A DNA stretch of 16,655 bases from Firmicutes bacterium UBA2598. GTDB taxonomy: Bacteria; Bacillota; PH28-bin88. This document shows, one piece after another, positions 1 to 7,036 of the stretch (positions within the stretch are counted from its first letter, which is position 1; each line of letters opens with the position of its first letter). The stretch covers positions 17,238-33,892 of the forward strand of contig DDKM01000087.1 of assembly GCA_002339345.1 (NCBI GenBank), read 5' to 3'. The position numbers and the translations under genes are program-made. Under the pieces are notes generated by a model. That model did not search any database and was not told where the DNA came from. It saw only the letters and a program-made list of their open reading frames with translations.

Positions 1-22
1 CTTTACGGCTCATTCCGGTAAT

Positions 23-586
23 TTATTCAGTTTGTACTGCCAAAACGGCGTCAATGATGGGCTGGTAACCGGTGCAACGACACAAGTGGCCGCCCAGGGC
101 TTCCACCACCGCCGCCCGGTCCGGGTTAGGGTTACGGTCATAGAGGGCCTTGGCCGCCATGATCATCCCCGGGGTGCAAAAACCACATTGCACCGCCCCT
201 TTGGCCAGGAAAGCCCGCTGGATGGGATGCAGTCCCGCTCCCACGCCCTCGCCCACAGGCGAAGCCCCGTTAATTTCCGGATGAGAGTGTCCGGTACCCG
301 TTACAGCACCGGGTAGCTCCCCGGCAAAGGGTGCCAGGGGACTTTCCACCAGGCCCTCGATGGTCTCCACCGCACAGCCGTTGGCTTCCACCGCCAGGAT
401 GAGGCAGGCTCGTACCGCCTTGCCGTCCATAATCACCGTACAGGCACCACATTCCCCATTACCACACCCGTGCTTGGTGCCGGTTAGCTGCAGTCCGCTG
501 CGGATGAATTCCAACAAGGTAAGATGGGCCGGAACATCCCTTTGCACAGTCCTGCCGTTGACCTTCAAGGTGATGGTATAGTTCAC
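23..586 (-). CDS. Molybdenum hydroxylase, [2Fe-2S] small subunit
   Basis: Iron-sulfur subunit of a cytoplasmic three-subunit molybdenum hydroxylase (xanthine dehydrogenase/CO dehydrogenase family). It relays electrons from the Mo centre to FAD. The N-terminal plant-ferredoxin-type cluster is ligated by C41, C46, C49 and C61. The C-terminal helical domain carries C134, C137, C169 and C171 in the typical CGFCTPG and CRCTGY motifs. The GTG start is set by the GTGA overlap with the stop of the FAD subunit, which implies translational coupling. At 187 residues it is longer than the usual roughly 155-165. The excess is a Gly/Pro-rich insert at about residues 80-109, between the two cluster domains. 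The gene order places it last in the enzyme operon. Family assignment is secure; substrate is not defined by this subunit. Confidence 0.95.
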   Translation of the reverse strand: MNYTITLKVNGRTVQRDVPAHLTLLEFIRSGLQLTGTKHGCGNGECGACTVIMDGKAVRACLILAVEANGCAVETIEGLVESPLAPFAGELPGAVTGTGHSHPEINGASPVGEGVGAGLHPIQRAFLAKGAVQCGFCTPGMIMAAKALYDRNPNPDRAAVVEALGGHLCRCTGYQPIIDAVLAVQTE

Positions 587-1431
587 TGGCCGAACCCCTC
601 CTCCAAGGCCCTGGACAGGGCAGTATGCAGGAACACCTTGGCCATTTCCTTTTTATAAGCGGGTGTGGCCCGCAAACTGGTGGCCCGCGGGGTAATGGCG
701 GCGGACAGCACCTCCGCGGCCTGGGCAATTACTTCCCAGGACAGGGGCCTGCCGGATAGCAGTTCCTCCACCTGGGGGAACCGGGTGGGCGTGGGAGCCA
801 CCGCTCCCATGGACACCGTCACCTGTCCCTGACGGTCAATAGCCGCCGCCAGGGAAACCCCCGCCAGGTCCATACCCTTTACCCTGGTATGGCGCATGTA
901 CAGGCTGAAGGCCGGAGGAGGAGGCAACAGGAAACCCTTGATGAGTTCACCGGGCTGGAGGACAGTTTTCCCTGCCCCACGAAAGAAATTCGCCAGAGGG
1001 AGGTGACGCTGCCCACCCGGCCCATGGATGACCACCTGGGGGTGGAACACCAGCAATGGCACAGCGGCATCCCCGCTGGGTGAAGCATTGCCGACATTGC
1101 CGCCGATGGTGGCCCGGTGGCGGATCTCACAGCACCCCATGCAGCCGGCACCCTGTACCACCGCCCGGTAGGCCTGGAGCAAAGGGGATTTGACAATTTC
1201 GGCCATGGTCACCAGGGCGCCCACCCAAACCCCTCCGGACTGGCCGGTAATGCCCTGCAATTCGGCCAGACCCTTGATATCCACCACCAGGCGGGGGCGC
1301 AGTTTTCCCTCCCGCATCTGTACCACCACATCGGTGCCACCGGCCAGGGCACAGGCGTCATCCTGCCGGAGGAGGCTTACCGCCTCCGCCAGTCCCCCAG
1401 GTTTCACATACTCCATGTGGAGTGGCATCAC
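583..1431 (-). CDS. Molybdenum hydroxylase, FAD-binding medium subunit
   Basis: FAD subunit (CoxM/XdhB-like, 282 residues) of the same molybdenum hydroxylase. It accepts electrons from the [2Fe-2S] subunit and hands them to an external acceptor. It has the PCMH-type FAD fold: AGGTD at residues 30-34 and the flavin/diphosphate motif TIGGNVGNASPSGD at 108-121, followed by a CoxM-type C-terminal domain from about residue 175. The start is GTG at 1431, overlapping the large-subunit TGA, with an ATG as second codon and a purine-rich AAGGGGGG tract about 11 bases upstream. Three cysteines (C97, C100, C101) sit just before the flavin motif, where related proteins usually have non-cysteine residues. 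They are too few and too close to match the [4Fe-4S] loop of 4-hydroxybenzoyl-CoA reductase. Length is normal. Confidence 0.95.
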   Translation of the reverse strand: MMPLHMEYVKPGGLAEAVSLLRQDDACALAGGTDVVVQMREGKLRPRLVVDIKGLAELQGITGQSGGVWVGALVTMAEIVKSPLLQAYRAVVQGAGCMGCCEIRHRATIGGNVGNASPSGDAAVPLLVFHPQVVIHGPGGQRHLPLANFFRGAGKTVLQPGELIKGFLLPPPPAFSLYMRHTRVKGMDLAGVSLAAAIDRQGQVTVSMGAVAPTPTRFPQVEELLSGRPLSWEVIAQAAEVLSAAITPRATSLRATPAYKKEMAKVFLHTALSRALEEGFGQ

Positions 1432-3887
1432 GCAGGGACCCCCCTTTTTTGCTGTGCCCGGATTATTTTCTCTGCCGTGACGGGTAAATCAAAGAACTCC
1501 AATCCGGTAGCCTGCTGGATGGCGTTGGCGATGGCCGGGGGCACACAAACCGCCCCATGTTCACCCAAACCCCTGGCACCGTACGGCCCGCTTTCCTCAG
1601 GCGTTTCTACGAAGAGGGCCTGCAGTTCCGGCATATCCTCCACCCCTGGCACTTTGTAGTCCGTCAGGGATGGGTTCCGGATCCTGCCCTCCCGGTCAAA
1701 GACTATCCCTTCACAGATGGCTGCTCCCATGGCCTGAACCGCTGCGCCGTAAATCTGCCCTTCAGCCAGGACGGGGTTGATCACCTTTCCCACGTCCATG
1801 GCGGAAACCAGCCGCAAAACGGTGACTTCCCCGGTCCGGGTATCCACCTCCACCTCCGCCCCCTGGCAGGCAAAGGTCCAGTCGGCGGCGATGTTACCCT
1901 GCCCGGTTTCCGGGTCCAGGTGAGATAACCCCTGTGGCACAAAGTTTCCTTCCCCGATGAGGGGGGCACTGAGGGCAGTACCCCTGGCATCGGTGTAACC
2001 CCTGGCCAGTTGCTGTAGGGTTAAATAGCGTTCCGGCCGTTCCCTGTCCTGCACCCGGCCCCCAACTACTTCCAGCCGTTCGGCCGGCACCTGCAGGATA
2101 ACCGCGGCCGCCCTGGTTATTTTATCACACAGTTGAGCTGCCGCCAGGCGAATGGCGTTGCCCACAGCCCAGGTGGTATGGCTGGCCACCGTTTGCCACT
2201 CGTAGGGCGAATGGAAGGTGTCCACCTGAGGCGCTACCTGCACCCTTTCCAGCGGAAGGGACAGGGCTTCGGCGGCGATCTGGGCCAGGACAGTGTGGCA
2301 CCCCTGACCCATCTCGATGGCTCCCACACTGACCATTACGCCACCATCCTCTTCCAGTTTGATGATGGCCCCCGACTGGGCATTGGTGGGCATGATGGGA
2401 CATTTCATCAGCGCGGCGATGCCCTTGCCGCGGACTTTCCCGGGCATTGCCGCCGGCTTGGCGCACGCGCCGGAGGGTTCAGCCTTTGGGCTGGCATTGG
2501 CGCCAGTAGGATGAGGCAATGGATCGGCCTCGATCCCGCCGGGTTCAAGGGCGATGCTCCCCACGCAAGGGTTTGTCCTGGGTAGAAAGCACTCCGGACC
2601 GCCCAAAGCATCCACCACCTGCTGGATGCACAGGTCCACCCGCCCGTTGTGGCTCTCCATCTGCTGGCCGATGGCATTCACCTTTCCCGGCCCCAGGGCG
2701 TTTTTCAACCTGATTTCCACCGGGCTCATCCCCAGTCTGGCGGCGATGATGTCCATCTGACGTTCACAGGCCCAGTGCACTTCCGGATGGCCGTATCCCC
2801 GGCAGGCACCGGTTGGGGGTGTGTTGGTGTACACCCCGTGGGCGGTAATTTTGATGTTTGGCACCTGGTACGGACCGGTGGCACTGATGCCGGCGGCGGT
2901 GACGATATTTACGGCAAAATCACCGTAGCCGCCGCCGTTTAGAAAGACTTCCGCCTCCACCCCCAGGAGCATCCCGTCCTGGCTCACCGCAGATCTGTAG
3001 TGCACCAGGGCGCCCCGGCCGATGACCGTACCGCAGGCCATCTCCTCCCTGGTCAATACCAGTTTAACCGGACGCCCTGGCACGTGCCTGGCCACCCACG
3101 CCAATAGCGGTTCGATGGTATGGTCGGATTTGCCGCCAAACCCACCCCCTACATAGGGAACGATGACACGCACCCTGCCCGGCGGTAAGCCCAACAGCTC
3201 ACAAATAACATGGCGCACCACATAGGGGGCCTGGGAGCTGGCATACATGGTCAGACCACCCTTTTGATGGTAAGTGGCAATGGCCCCATGGGGCTCCAGT
3301 TGGACATGATAGATGGAGGGATGCCAGTACCGGTTTTCCACCACCAGGAAGGCCTCCCGGAAGGCGTCTGCAGTGTTTCCCCGGCACACCTGTAGCCTGT
3401 GAAAAATATTGCTCCCCGGCAGGGGGTGAATACCCGGCAGGCGGTGGTAGACAGCCTGATCCGGGTGAATTTGGGGAGCACCGGGCCGGCTGGCCTCCCA
3501 TGGATCTGTCACCACCGCCAGATCCTGGTAAGACACCTTGATGCTGGCCAGGGCGTGATGGGCCTGGTGGGGATTCTCCGCCACCACCACCGCCACCGGC
3601 TCACCCACATACCGTACCCGGTCCACCGCCATGGGGTACATGTCCTGGATGCACGCTCCGATCCGCCTGGGCAGGCCGCGCCCGGTAACCACCGCCACCA
3701 CCCCCGGCTGGGCCATGGCCTCTGACACATCCAGCCCGGTGATCAGGGCGTGGGCCCTTTGGGAACGCAGCACCCTGGCATGGAGCATCCCGGGTAAAGA
3801 GATGTCATCCACAAAAACAGCTTCGCCGGTTACCTTTTCGATGCCGTCCAGCCTGGCCACACTTTGCCCCACTGTTTGATAGGTCAT
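1428..3887 (-). CDS. Molybdenum hydroxylase, molybdopterin-binding large subunit
   Basis: Catalytic subunit (819 residues) of a xanthine dehydrogenase/aldehyde oxidase-superfamily enzyme, which hydroxylates a carbon using water. The N-terminal a/b hammerhead domain covers about residues 15-125, followed by two Mo-cofactor domains. By alignment to bovine xanthine dehydrogenase, Q219 (SSQAP) matches Gln767, F250 in GGGFGGK matches Phe798, R363 (ACRGYG) matches Arg880, and E776 (GLGEHG) matches the catalytic Glu1261. The residue after GGGFGGK, Glu802 in xanthine dehydrogenase, is Ser254 here, so purine specificity is doubtful. A Pro/Ala-rich insert lies at about 430-478. It starts with ATG at 3887 and has only a weak GGTGA ribosome site 4 bases upstream. 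It is the first gene of the enzyme trio, 124 bases after the permease gene. Substrate unknown; not a form I CO dehydrogenase, because the AYRCSFR loop is absent. Confidence 0.95.
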   Translation of the reverse strand: MTYQTVGQSVARLDGIEKVTGEAVFVDDISLPGMLHARVLRSQRAHALITGLDVSEAMAQPGVVAVVTGRGLPRRIGACIQDMYPMAVDRVRYVGEPVAVVVAENPHQAHHALASIKVSYQDLAVVTDPWEASRPGAPQIHPDQAVYHRLPGIHPLPGSNIFHRLQVCRGNTADAFREAFLVVENRYWHPSIYHVQLEPHGAIATYHQKGGLTMYASSQAPYVVRHVICELLGLPPGRVRVIVPYVGGGFGGKSDHTIEPLLAWVARHVPGRPVKLVLTREEMACGTVIGRGALVHYRSAVSQDGMLLGVEAEVFLNGGGYGDFAVNIVTAAGISATGPYQVPNIKITAHGVYTNTPPTGACRGYGHPEVHWACERQMDIIAARLGMSPVEIRLKNALGPGKVNAIGQQMESHNGRVDLCIQQVVDALGGPECFLPRTNPCVGSIALEPGGIEADPLPHPTGANASPKAEPSGACAKPAAMPGKVRGKGIAALMKCPIMPTNAQSGAIIKLEEDGGVMVSVGAIEMGQGCHTVLAQIAAEALSLPLERVQVAPQVDTFHSPYEWQTVASHTTWAVGNAIRLAAAQLCDKITRAAAVILQVPAERLEVVGGRVQDRERPERYLTLQQLARGYTDARGTALSAPLIGEGNFVPQGLSHLDPETGQGNIAADWTFACQGAEVEVDTRTGEVTVLRLVSAMDVGKVINPVLAEGQIYGAAVQAMGAAICEGIVFDREGRIRNPSLTDYKVPGVEDMPELQALFVETPEESGPYGARGLGEHGAVCVPPAIANAIQQATGLEFFDLPVTAEKIIRAQQKRGVPA

Positions 3888-3936
3888 TTTTTCACCAGCC
3901 TGTCCCTTGATTGTAAGATACTTTGAAAGTGGCTAA

Positions 3937-3964
3937 GTGGGCCCGCCAGGGAGGGAGGGCCCAC
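3937..3964 (-). repeat. 8-bp GC hairpin between permease and hydroxylase genes
   Basis: GTGGGCCC (3937-3944) and GGGCCCAC (3957-3964) pair perfectly around a 12-base loop. The hairpin lies in the 124-base gap between codB and the large-subunit gene. No T-run follows on either strand, so it is not a standard intrinsic terminator. It could be a processing or attenuation stem that sets different expression of permease and enzyme. Confidence 0.5.
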
Positions 3965-4011
3965 CGACTTTGATTTGATCGACTGGAATTTGCTATGGGG
4001 TAATTGGTTAC

Positions 4012-5322
4012 CTAACCCTTTACGACTATCTTGTGGTCCTGGGCCATACCCACGGCATTCAGGACCTTGTCCGCGATGACGTAAATGAGGAAGGCAGCGA
4101 TGATACCGTTAATGGGCGGCACACCGGGGCTGTATTTGGCGATGGCGGAACCCAGCACATAGGCGGTGATCCCTGCCCAATTGAACTTGTTGAACTGCAC
4201 GGAATCCAGTTTGGGATAGTTGCCTCTATGTTTAATAAAGAAGTCGGCCATGATGACGCCCCCGATGGGTGGGATGAAGGTACCCAGCAGCACCAGGTAA
4301 GGGATCAGCCAGTTGTACATACCGAAAATGGCCAGGAGGGTGCCGATGGCTGCCCCGCCGATGGTAAAGTAACGCCGTTTGTTGGTGCGTACCAGGTTAC
4401 AGCCGGCCACGGAGAAATTGTACACCGTGTTGTCCTGGGTGGTCCAGATGTTCAGGAACAGCATCAGGATGCCGGCCAGCAGGAGACCCTGCCTGGACAG
4501 GACATTGACAATATCCGGCTCCTGGTACACATAGCCGCCGAAAGCCCCGGCAAAGACCATGAGCCCGTTGCCAATGAAGAAAGCAGCCAGACTGGCGAAA
4601 ACTGCCACCCTGGCGGTACCCGCAAAACGGGTCCAGTTGGTGGACTGGGTGCCCCCGCTCACGAAGGTGCCGAAGACGATGGTAATGGCTGCCCCCAGGG
4701 TCATGGTCTGGGTGGGTACAATTTGCTGCAGGCCGGCGAAGCCGCCCACATCTTTGGAGGCAATGGCAAAACTCCACAGGATCAGCAGGGTCATCAGGGG
4801 AACGGCAAACTTGGACAGGGTTTCCAGACCCCGATAACCGATGTAGGCGGTCCAGCAGAAGGCAAAACCGAAGAAGATCATCAGAGGGATCTGGGCACCC
4901 TTGCTCAGGCCCAGTAATTCGGTAAACACAATGGCCACAGTAGCGGTACCCCAGGCGTACCAGCCGATCTGGGTAAAGCCGAGGACAAAGTCCGGCCACT
5001 TACTGCCCCAGTCACCAAAACCGAAACGGCCCATGAGTACCGAATTAAGGCCGCTTTTATAGGCGATATAACCCAAGACCGCCACATAAAGTCCCAATAG
5101 GAGATTACCCAGGAGGATGATGGATACCAGATCCGGCCAAAACTTGAAGGCTACTCCCAGCCTACCCCCGCCCCACATGGTGGCGGTAAAAAAGGTAAAC
5201 CCCAGCAATACCACCGATGTTGACCACAGGCTCTTGCGGGCATGGGCTGGCACTTCGGATAACGGAAAGTCTTCGCCCTCAGCCCCTTGTCCAAAATTCT
5301 TCCTTACCTCATCGGTTACCAT
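4012..5322 (-). CDS. codB: NCS1-family nucleobase permease (CodB-like)
   Basis: Inner-membrane symporter of the NCS1 (cytosine/purine/allantoin) family, 436 residues, close to the length of E. coli CodB. The FPLSEVPAHARKSLWS entry segment at 19-34 and the FTFFTATMWGGG stretch at 42-53 in the first membrane segment are diagnostic of the CodB branch. About twelve hydrophobic segments follow, with the conserved GGTQSTNWTRFA near 223-234 and IPPIGGVIMADFF near 330-342. The ATG start has a good GGGAGGG ribosome site 8 bases upstream. It lies between the deaminase-like gene and the hydroxylase genes, so it probably imports their substrate. Cytosine is the default guess, but close NCS1 relatives also carry other small N-heterocycles, and the odd active sites of the neighbouring enzymes leave the substrate open. 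Confidence 0.9.
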   Translation of the reverse strand: MVTDEVRKNFGQGAEGEDFPLSEVPAHARKSLWSTSVVLLGFTFFTATMWGGGRLGVAFKFWPDLVSIILLGNLLLGLYVAVLGYIAYKSGLNSVLMGRFGFGDWGSKWPDFVLGFTQIGWYAWGTATVAIVFTELLGLSKGAQIPLMIFFGFAFCWTAYIGYRGLETLSKFAVPLMTLLILWSFAIASKDVGGFAGLQQIVPTQTMTLGAAITIVFGTFVSGGTQSTNWTRFAGTARVAVFASLAAFFIGNGLMVFAGAFGGYVYQEPDIVNVLSRQGLLLAGILMLFLNIWTTQDNTVYNFSVAGCNLVRTNKRRYFTIGGAAIGTLLAIFGMYNWLIPYLVLLGTFIPPIGGVIMADFFIKHRGNYPKLDSVQFNKFNWAGITAYVLGSAIAKYSPGVPPINGIIAAFLIYVIADKVLNAVGMAQDHKIVVKG

Positions 5323-5351
5323 TTGGCTGACCCTCCCTTTTGGTTGATTAA

Positions 5352-5380
5352 TTTATTGCTACCACCGCAAGTGGTTGCAA
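5352..5380 (-). promoter_or_regulatory. Candidate codB promoter
   Basis: On the minus strand, TTGCAA (5375-5380) and AATAAA (5352-5357) are separated by 17 bases, each matching 4 of 6 consensus positions. The predicted transcription start near 5345 would leave a short leader that still contains the GGGAGGG ribosome site. Moderate quality only, but it coincides with an inverted repeat. Confidence 0.35.
5358..5378. promoter_or_regulatory. Inverted repeat, candidate operator in codB promoter
   Basis: ACCAC (5361-5365) and GTGGT (5371-5375) are inverted around 5 bases. The symmetry extends to GC/GC at the ends with one mismatch, giving a 21-base element that fills the spacer of the candidate codB promoter. 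A regulator bound here would block polymerase. Similar half-sites (TACCAC/GTGGTA) occur upstream of the iclR gene at 7881-7903, which hints at the local IclR protein as ligand-responsive regulator. Inference only. Confidence 0.35.
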
Positions 5381-5489
5381 ACAATGGACAGCCAAACCTC
5401 CCAGACCTTACCCCATCCGTGTGGGTTACATGGTTGGTTGATGGCCGGGTACTTTACCGGTCGATGACGTGATTGGGGGTTGACTTGCC

Positions 5490-6725
5490 TTACCAGTTCC
5501 GGCGGATTTCCCGCCTGGTTTCCGCCACCACCCGGCCCCGCCGGATGACATACAGCCTGTCCGCCTGCAGGCGCAGCGCTCCGGCTGCATCGAAGGCGTC
5601 CAGGATGACCAGATCGGCGTCCTTACCGGCCTCCAGGCCGTAGTTTTCCAGCCGGAGGATGCGGGCGGAGTGTTCCAGGGGCATGGCAAAAACGGTTTCA
5701 ATTTCATGGGGCAAGCTCATGTGGGCGGCATGGGCGGAGATGAGACCCACCTCCAGCATGTCTGCCCGGCCGAAGGGATAAAAAGTGTCCTTGATGCAGT
5801 CCTGGCCGAAGGCGACGTTGATTCCCGTTGCCAGCAATTCCTTCACCCGGGTGATGCCGCGGCGTTTGGGCTGCCGGTCCAGGCGGCCCTGGAGCATGAG
5901 ATTGGTAGCCGGGTTGGTAATCATATGGATGCCGGCCGCCTTTACCTTGCCAATCACATAATCGGCATAATGGTCATCGTAGGCAGCCAGGGCACAGGTA
6001 TGGCCAGCGGTTACCCTGCCGTGCCAGCCCCTTTTCATTGTTTCGTCAGCCAGCATCTCCAGGGTACGGTAAGAGGGATCATCGGTTTCATCCACGTGCA
6101 TGTCCACATCCAGGTCATATTTCTCGGCGATGTCAAAACAGATGCTGATGTGCCGGCGACTGTCATCGGGAGTATGTTCATTGGCCGGCATGCCCCCCAC
6201 CACATCGGCGCCCGCAGCCGCTGCTTCCCACATCAGTTGTTCACAGCCCGGGTCCTTGAGGATACCCTCCTGGGGAAAGGCCACCACCTGCAGGTCCACC
6301 AGGTGAGCATATTTTTCCTTCACCGCCATGACACCCCGTAAGGGGGTGAGTCCCCCGATGGTGTCCACATCGGCATGGCTGCGCATCTTCAGGGTACCGT
6401 TGGTGACCGCCATTTCCACCACCCGACCGGCCCGTTCCACGATATCCTGAATGGAGTAGTTTTTTTTCTTCTCCCAGATAATTTCGATGGCTTCGGTGAG
6501 GGTACCGCTGATGTTCGGCCGTACCACATCGGTAATCATGGTCTTGTCCAGGTGGATATGGGGGTCGATGAAGGCCGGGATAACCAGGCGCCCCCCGGCG
6601 TCAATCTCCCGCTGACCGGTTTCCTCCACCCGTTCCTTGACGGCAACGATTTTCCCGCCATCAACAGCTATATCCTGGCAGAGGGGCAGGTTCCTGACCC
6701 TGGCTTGCCGGATGATCAGATCCAT
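5490..6725 (-). CDS. codA: Cytosine deaminase-family amidohydrolase (CodA-like)
   Basis: Cytoplasmic metal-dependent hydrolase of the CodA/AtzC group, 411 residues. The TIM-barrel metal ligands are visible: H56 and H58 (DPHIHLD), H210, H242 and D309. E213 matches the proton-shuttle Glu217 of E. coli CodA and Q152 (FPQEG) matches the substrate-binding Gln156. The MLQGRLDRQPKRRGITRVKE region is close to CodA. Two pocket residues differ: C310 replaces Asp314 and F315 replaces Trp319. The substrate may thus be another amino- or imino-substituted ring (for example isoguanine, creatinine or an ammelide-like compound) rather than cytosine. The ATG start has AAAGGAG 8 bases upstream. It sits with the CodB permease and the molybdenum hydroxylase, so it probably feeds the same pathway. 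The symbol reflects homology, not proven function. Confidence 0.85.
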   Translation of the reverse strand: MDLIIRQARVRNLPLCQDIAVDGGKIVAVKERVEETGQREIDAGGRLVIPAFIDPHIHLDKTMITDVVRPNISGTLTEAIEIIWEKKKNYSIQDIVERAGRVVEMAVTNGTLKMRSHADVDTIGGLTPLRGVMAVKEKYAHLVDLQVVAFPQEGILKDPGCEQLMWEAAAAGADVVGGMPANEHTPDDSRRHISICFDIAEKYDLDVDMHVDETDDPSYRTLEMLADETMKRGWHGRVTAGHTCALAAYDDHYADYVIGKVKAAGIHMITNPATNLMLQGRLDRQPKRRGITRVKELLATGINVAFGQDCIKDTFYPFGRADMLEVGLISAHAAHMSLPHEIETVFAMPLEHSARILRLENYGLEAGKDADLVILDAFDAAGALRLQADRLYVIRRGRVVAETRREIRRNW

Positions 6726-6745
6726 TATACCAGCTCCTTTTTAAT

Positions 6746-6774
6746 ATTATGAAAGCTAGTTTTGTTCATATGAA
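6746..6774 (-). promoter_or_regulatory. Candidate codA promoter overlapping a palindrome
   Basis: On the minus strand, TTCATA (6769-6774) and CATAAT (6746-6751) are spaced by 17 bases, with 4 and 5 of 6 consensus matches. The perfect 10-base palindrome TTCATATGAA (6765-6774) overlaps the -35 box and could be an operator. The predicted start near 6739 would leave a very short leader, which is a weakness of this call. Confidence 0.3.
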
Positions 6775-6857
6775 ATTAATATTCGTCAGGCCCCCTGCAA
6801 TTCCTGTTTAACTGTAAATGACATGAGTAAATTTTTTTCGTACATGGCCACCGGTAA

Positions 6858-6885
6858 ATAAAAAACACCCCCATGTAAGGGGGTG
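6858..6885 (-). terminator. Intrinsic terminator of iclR
   Basis: On the minus strand, CACCCCC (6885-6879) pairs with GGGGGTG (6872-6866) around a 6-base loop, and the stem is followed directly by a run of T residues (6865-6860, one A interruption after). This is a classic rho-independent terminator about 150 bases after the iclR stop. It implies that codA downstream needs its own promoter. Confidence 0.75.
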
Positions 6886-6960
6886 CCTGGAGGCCGTCCA
6901 GGAAATCCCGAGGGCCGCCTGCACACTTATTTTCATTATTTATTATCCCTTGGCAGAAGA

Positions 6961-6981
6961 CCCCCGCTTCTAAAGTGGGGG
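6961..6981. repeat. IS200/IS605-like palindrome, copy 1
   Basis: CCCCCGCTT (6961-6969) and AAGTGGGGG (6973-6981) form a 9-bp stem (one G-T wobble) around the loop CTA. It is followed by GATGAATGCC. The core GACnCCCGCnTCTAnAG is shared with the hairpin at 10497-10513. Palindromes of this form with an adjacent ATGAATG motif recur at ends of IS200/IS605/TnpB-type elements, so this is probably a remnant or a non-autonomous derivative. No transposase or TnpB reading frame remains nearby. Confidence 0.4.
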
Positions 6982-7036
6982 ATGAATGCCAGTTGCCAGC
7001 AAAGAACACATGTTCTAATAAACGATACTTGAGTGT

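Larger units (their letters stand above)
6726..7036. other. 311-base intergenic region between codA and iclR
   Basis: No convincing gene is present. Listed from the codA side, the region holds the codA ribosome site, a candidate promoter/palindrome (6746-6774), the iclR terminator (6858-6885), a small 6-bp stem CCTGGA/TCCAGG (6886-6902), an AT-rich stretch (about 6925-6950), and a palindrome followed by GGGGGATGAATGCC (6961-6990) that looks like the end of an IS200/IS605-type element. An open frame of 77 codons here (6776-7009, minus) runs through all these structures and has no protein-like features. Confidence 0.6.

Noticed and set aside
1..13. ATG AGC CGT AAA on the minus strand at 13-1, possibly the next gene of the hydroxylase operon
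   Set aside because: Only four codons are visible and the ribosome site (CGGA) is poor, so a gene start cannot be supported.
1428..3887. Form I CO dehydrogenase catalytic subunit
   Set aside because: The CoxL active-site loop AYRCSFR is absent; the matching position reads ACRGYG, as in other molybdenum hydroxylases.
4033..4917. 294-codon plus-strand frame inside codB
   Set aside because: Antisense to a clear NCS1 permease; Gly/His/Gln-rich composition is an artefact of G+C-rich codon use.
5323..5489. Purine or other riboswitch in the codB leader
   Set aside because: No conserved aptamer core was recognised; only a short dyad that fits an operator better.
6776..7009. 77-codon minus-strand open frame between iclR and codA
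   Set aside because: It crosses the iclR terminator and the IS-like palindrome, has no ribosome site and no protein-like features.
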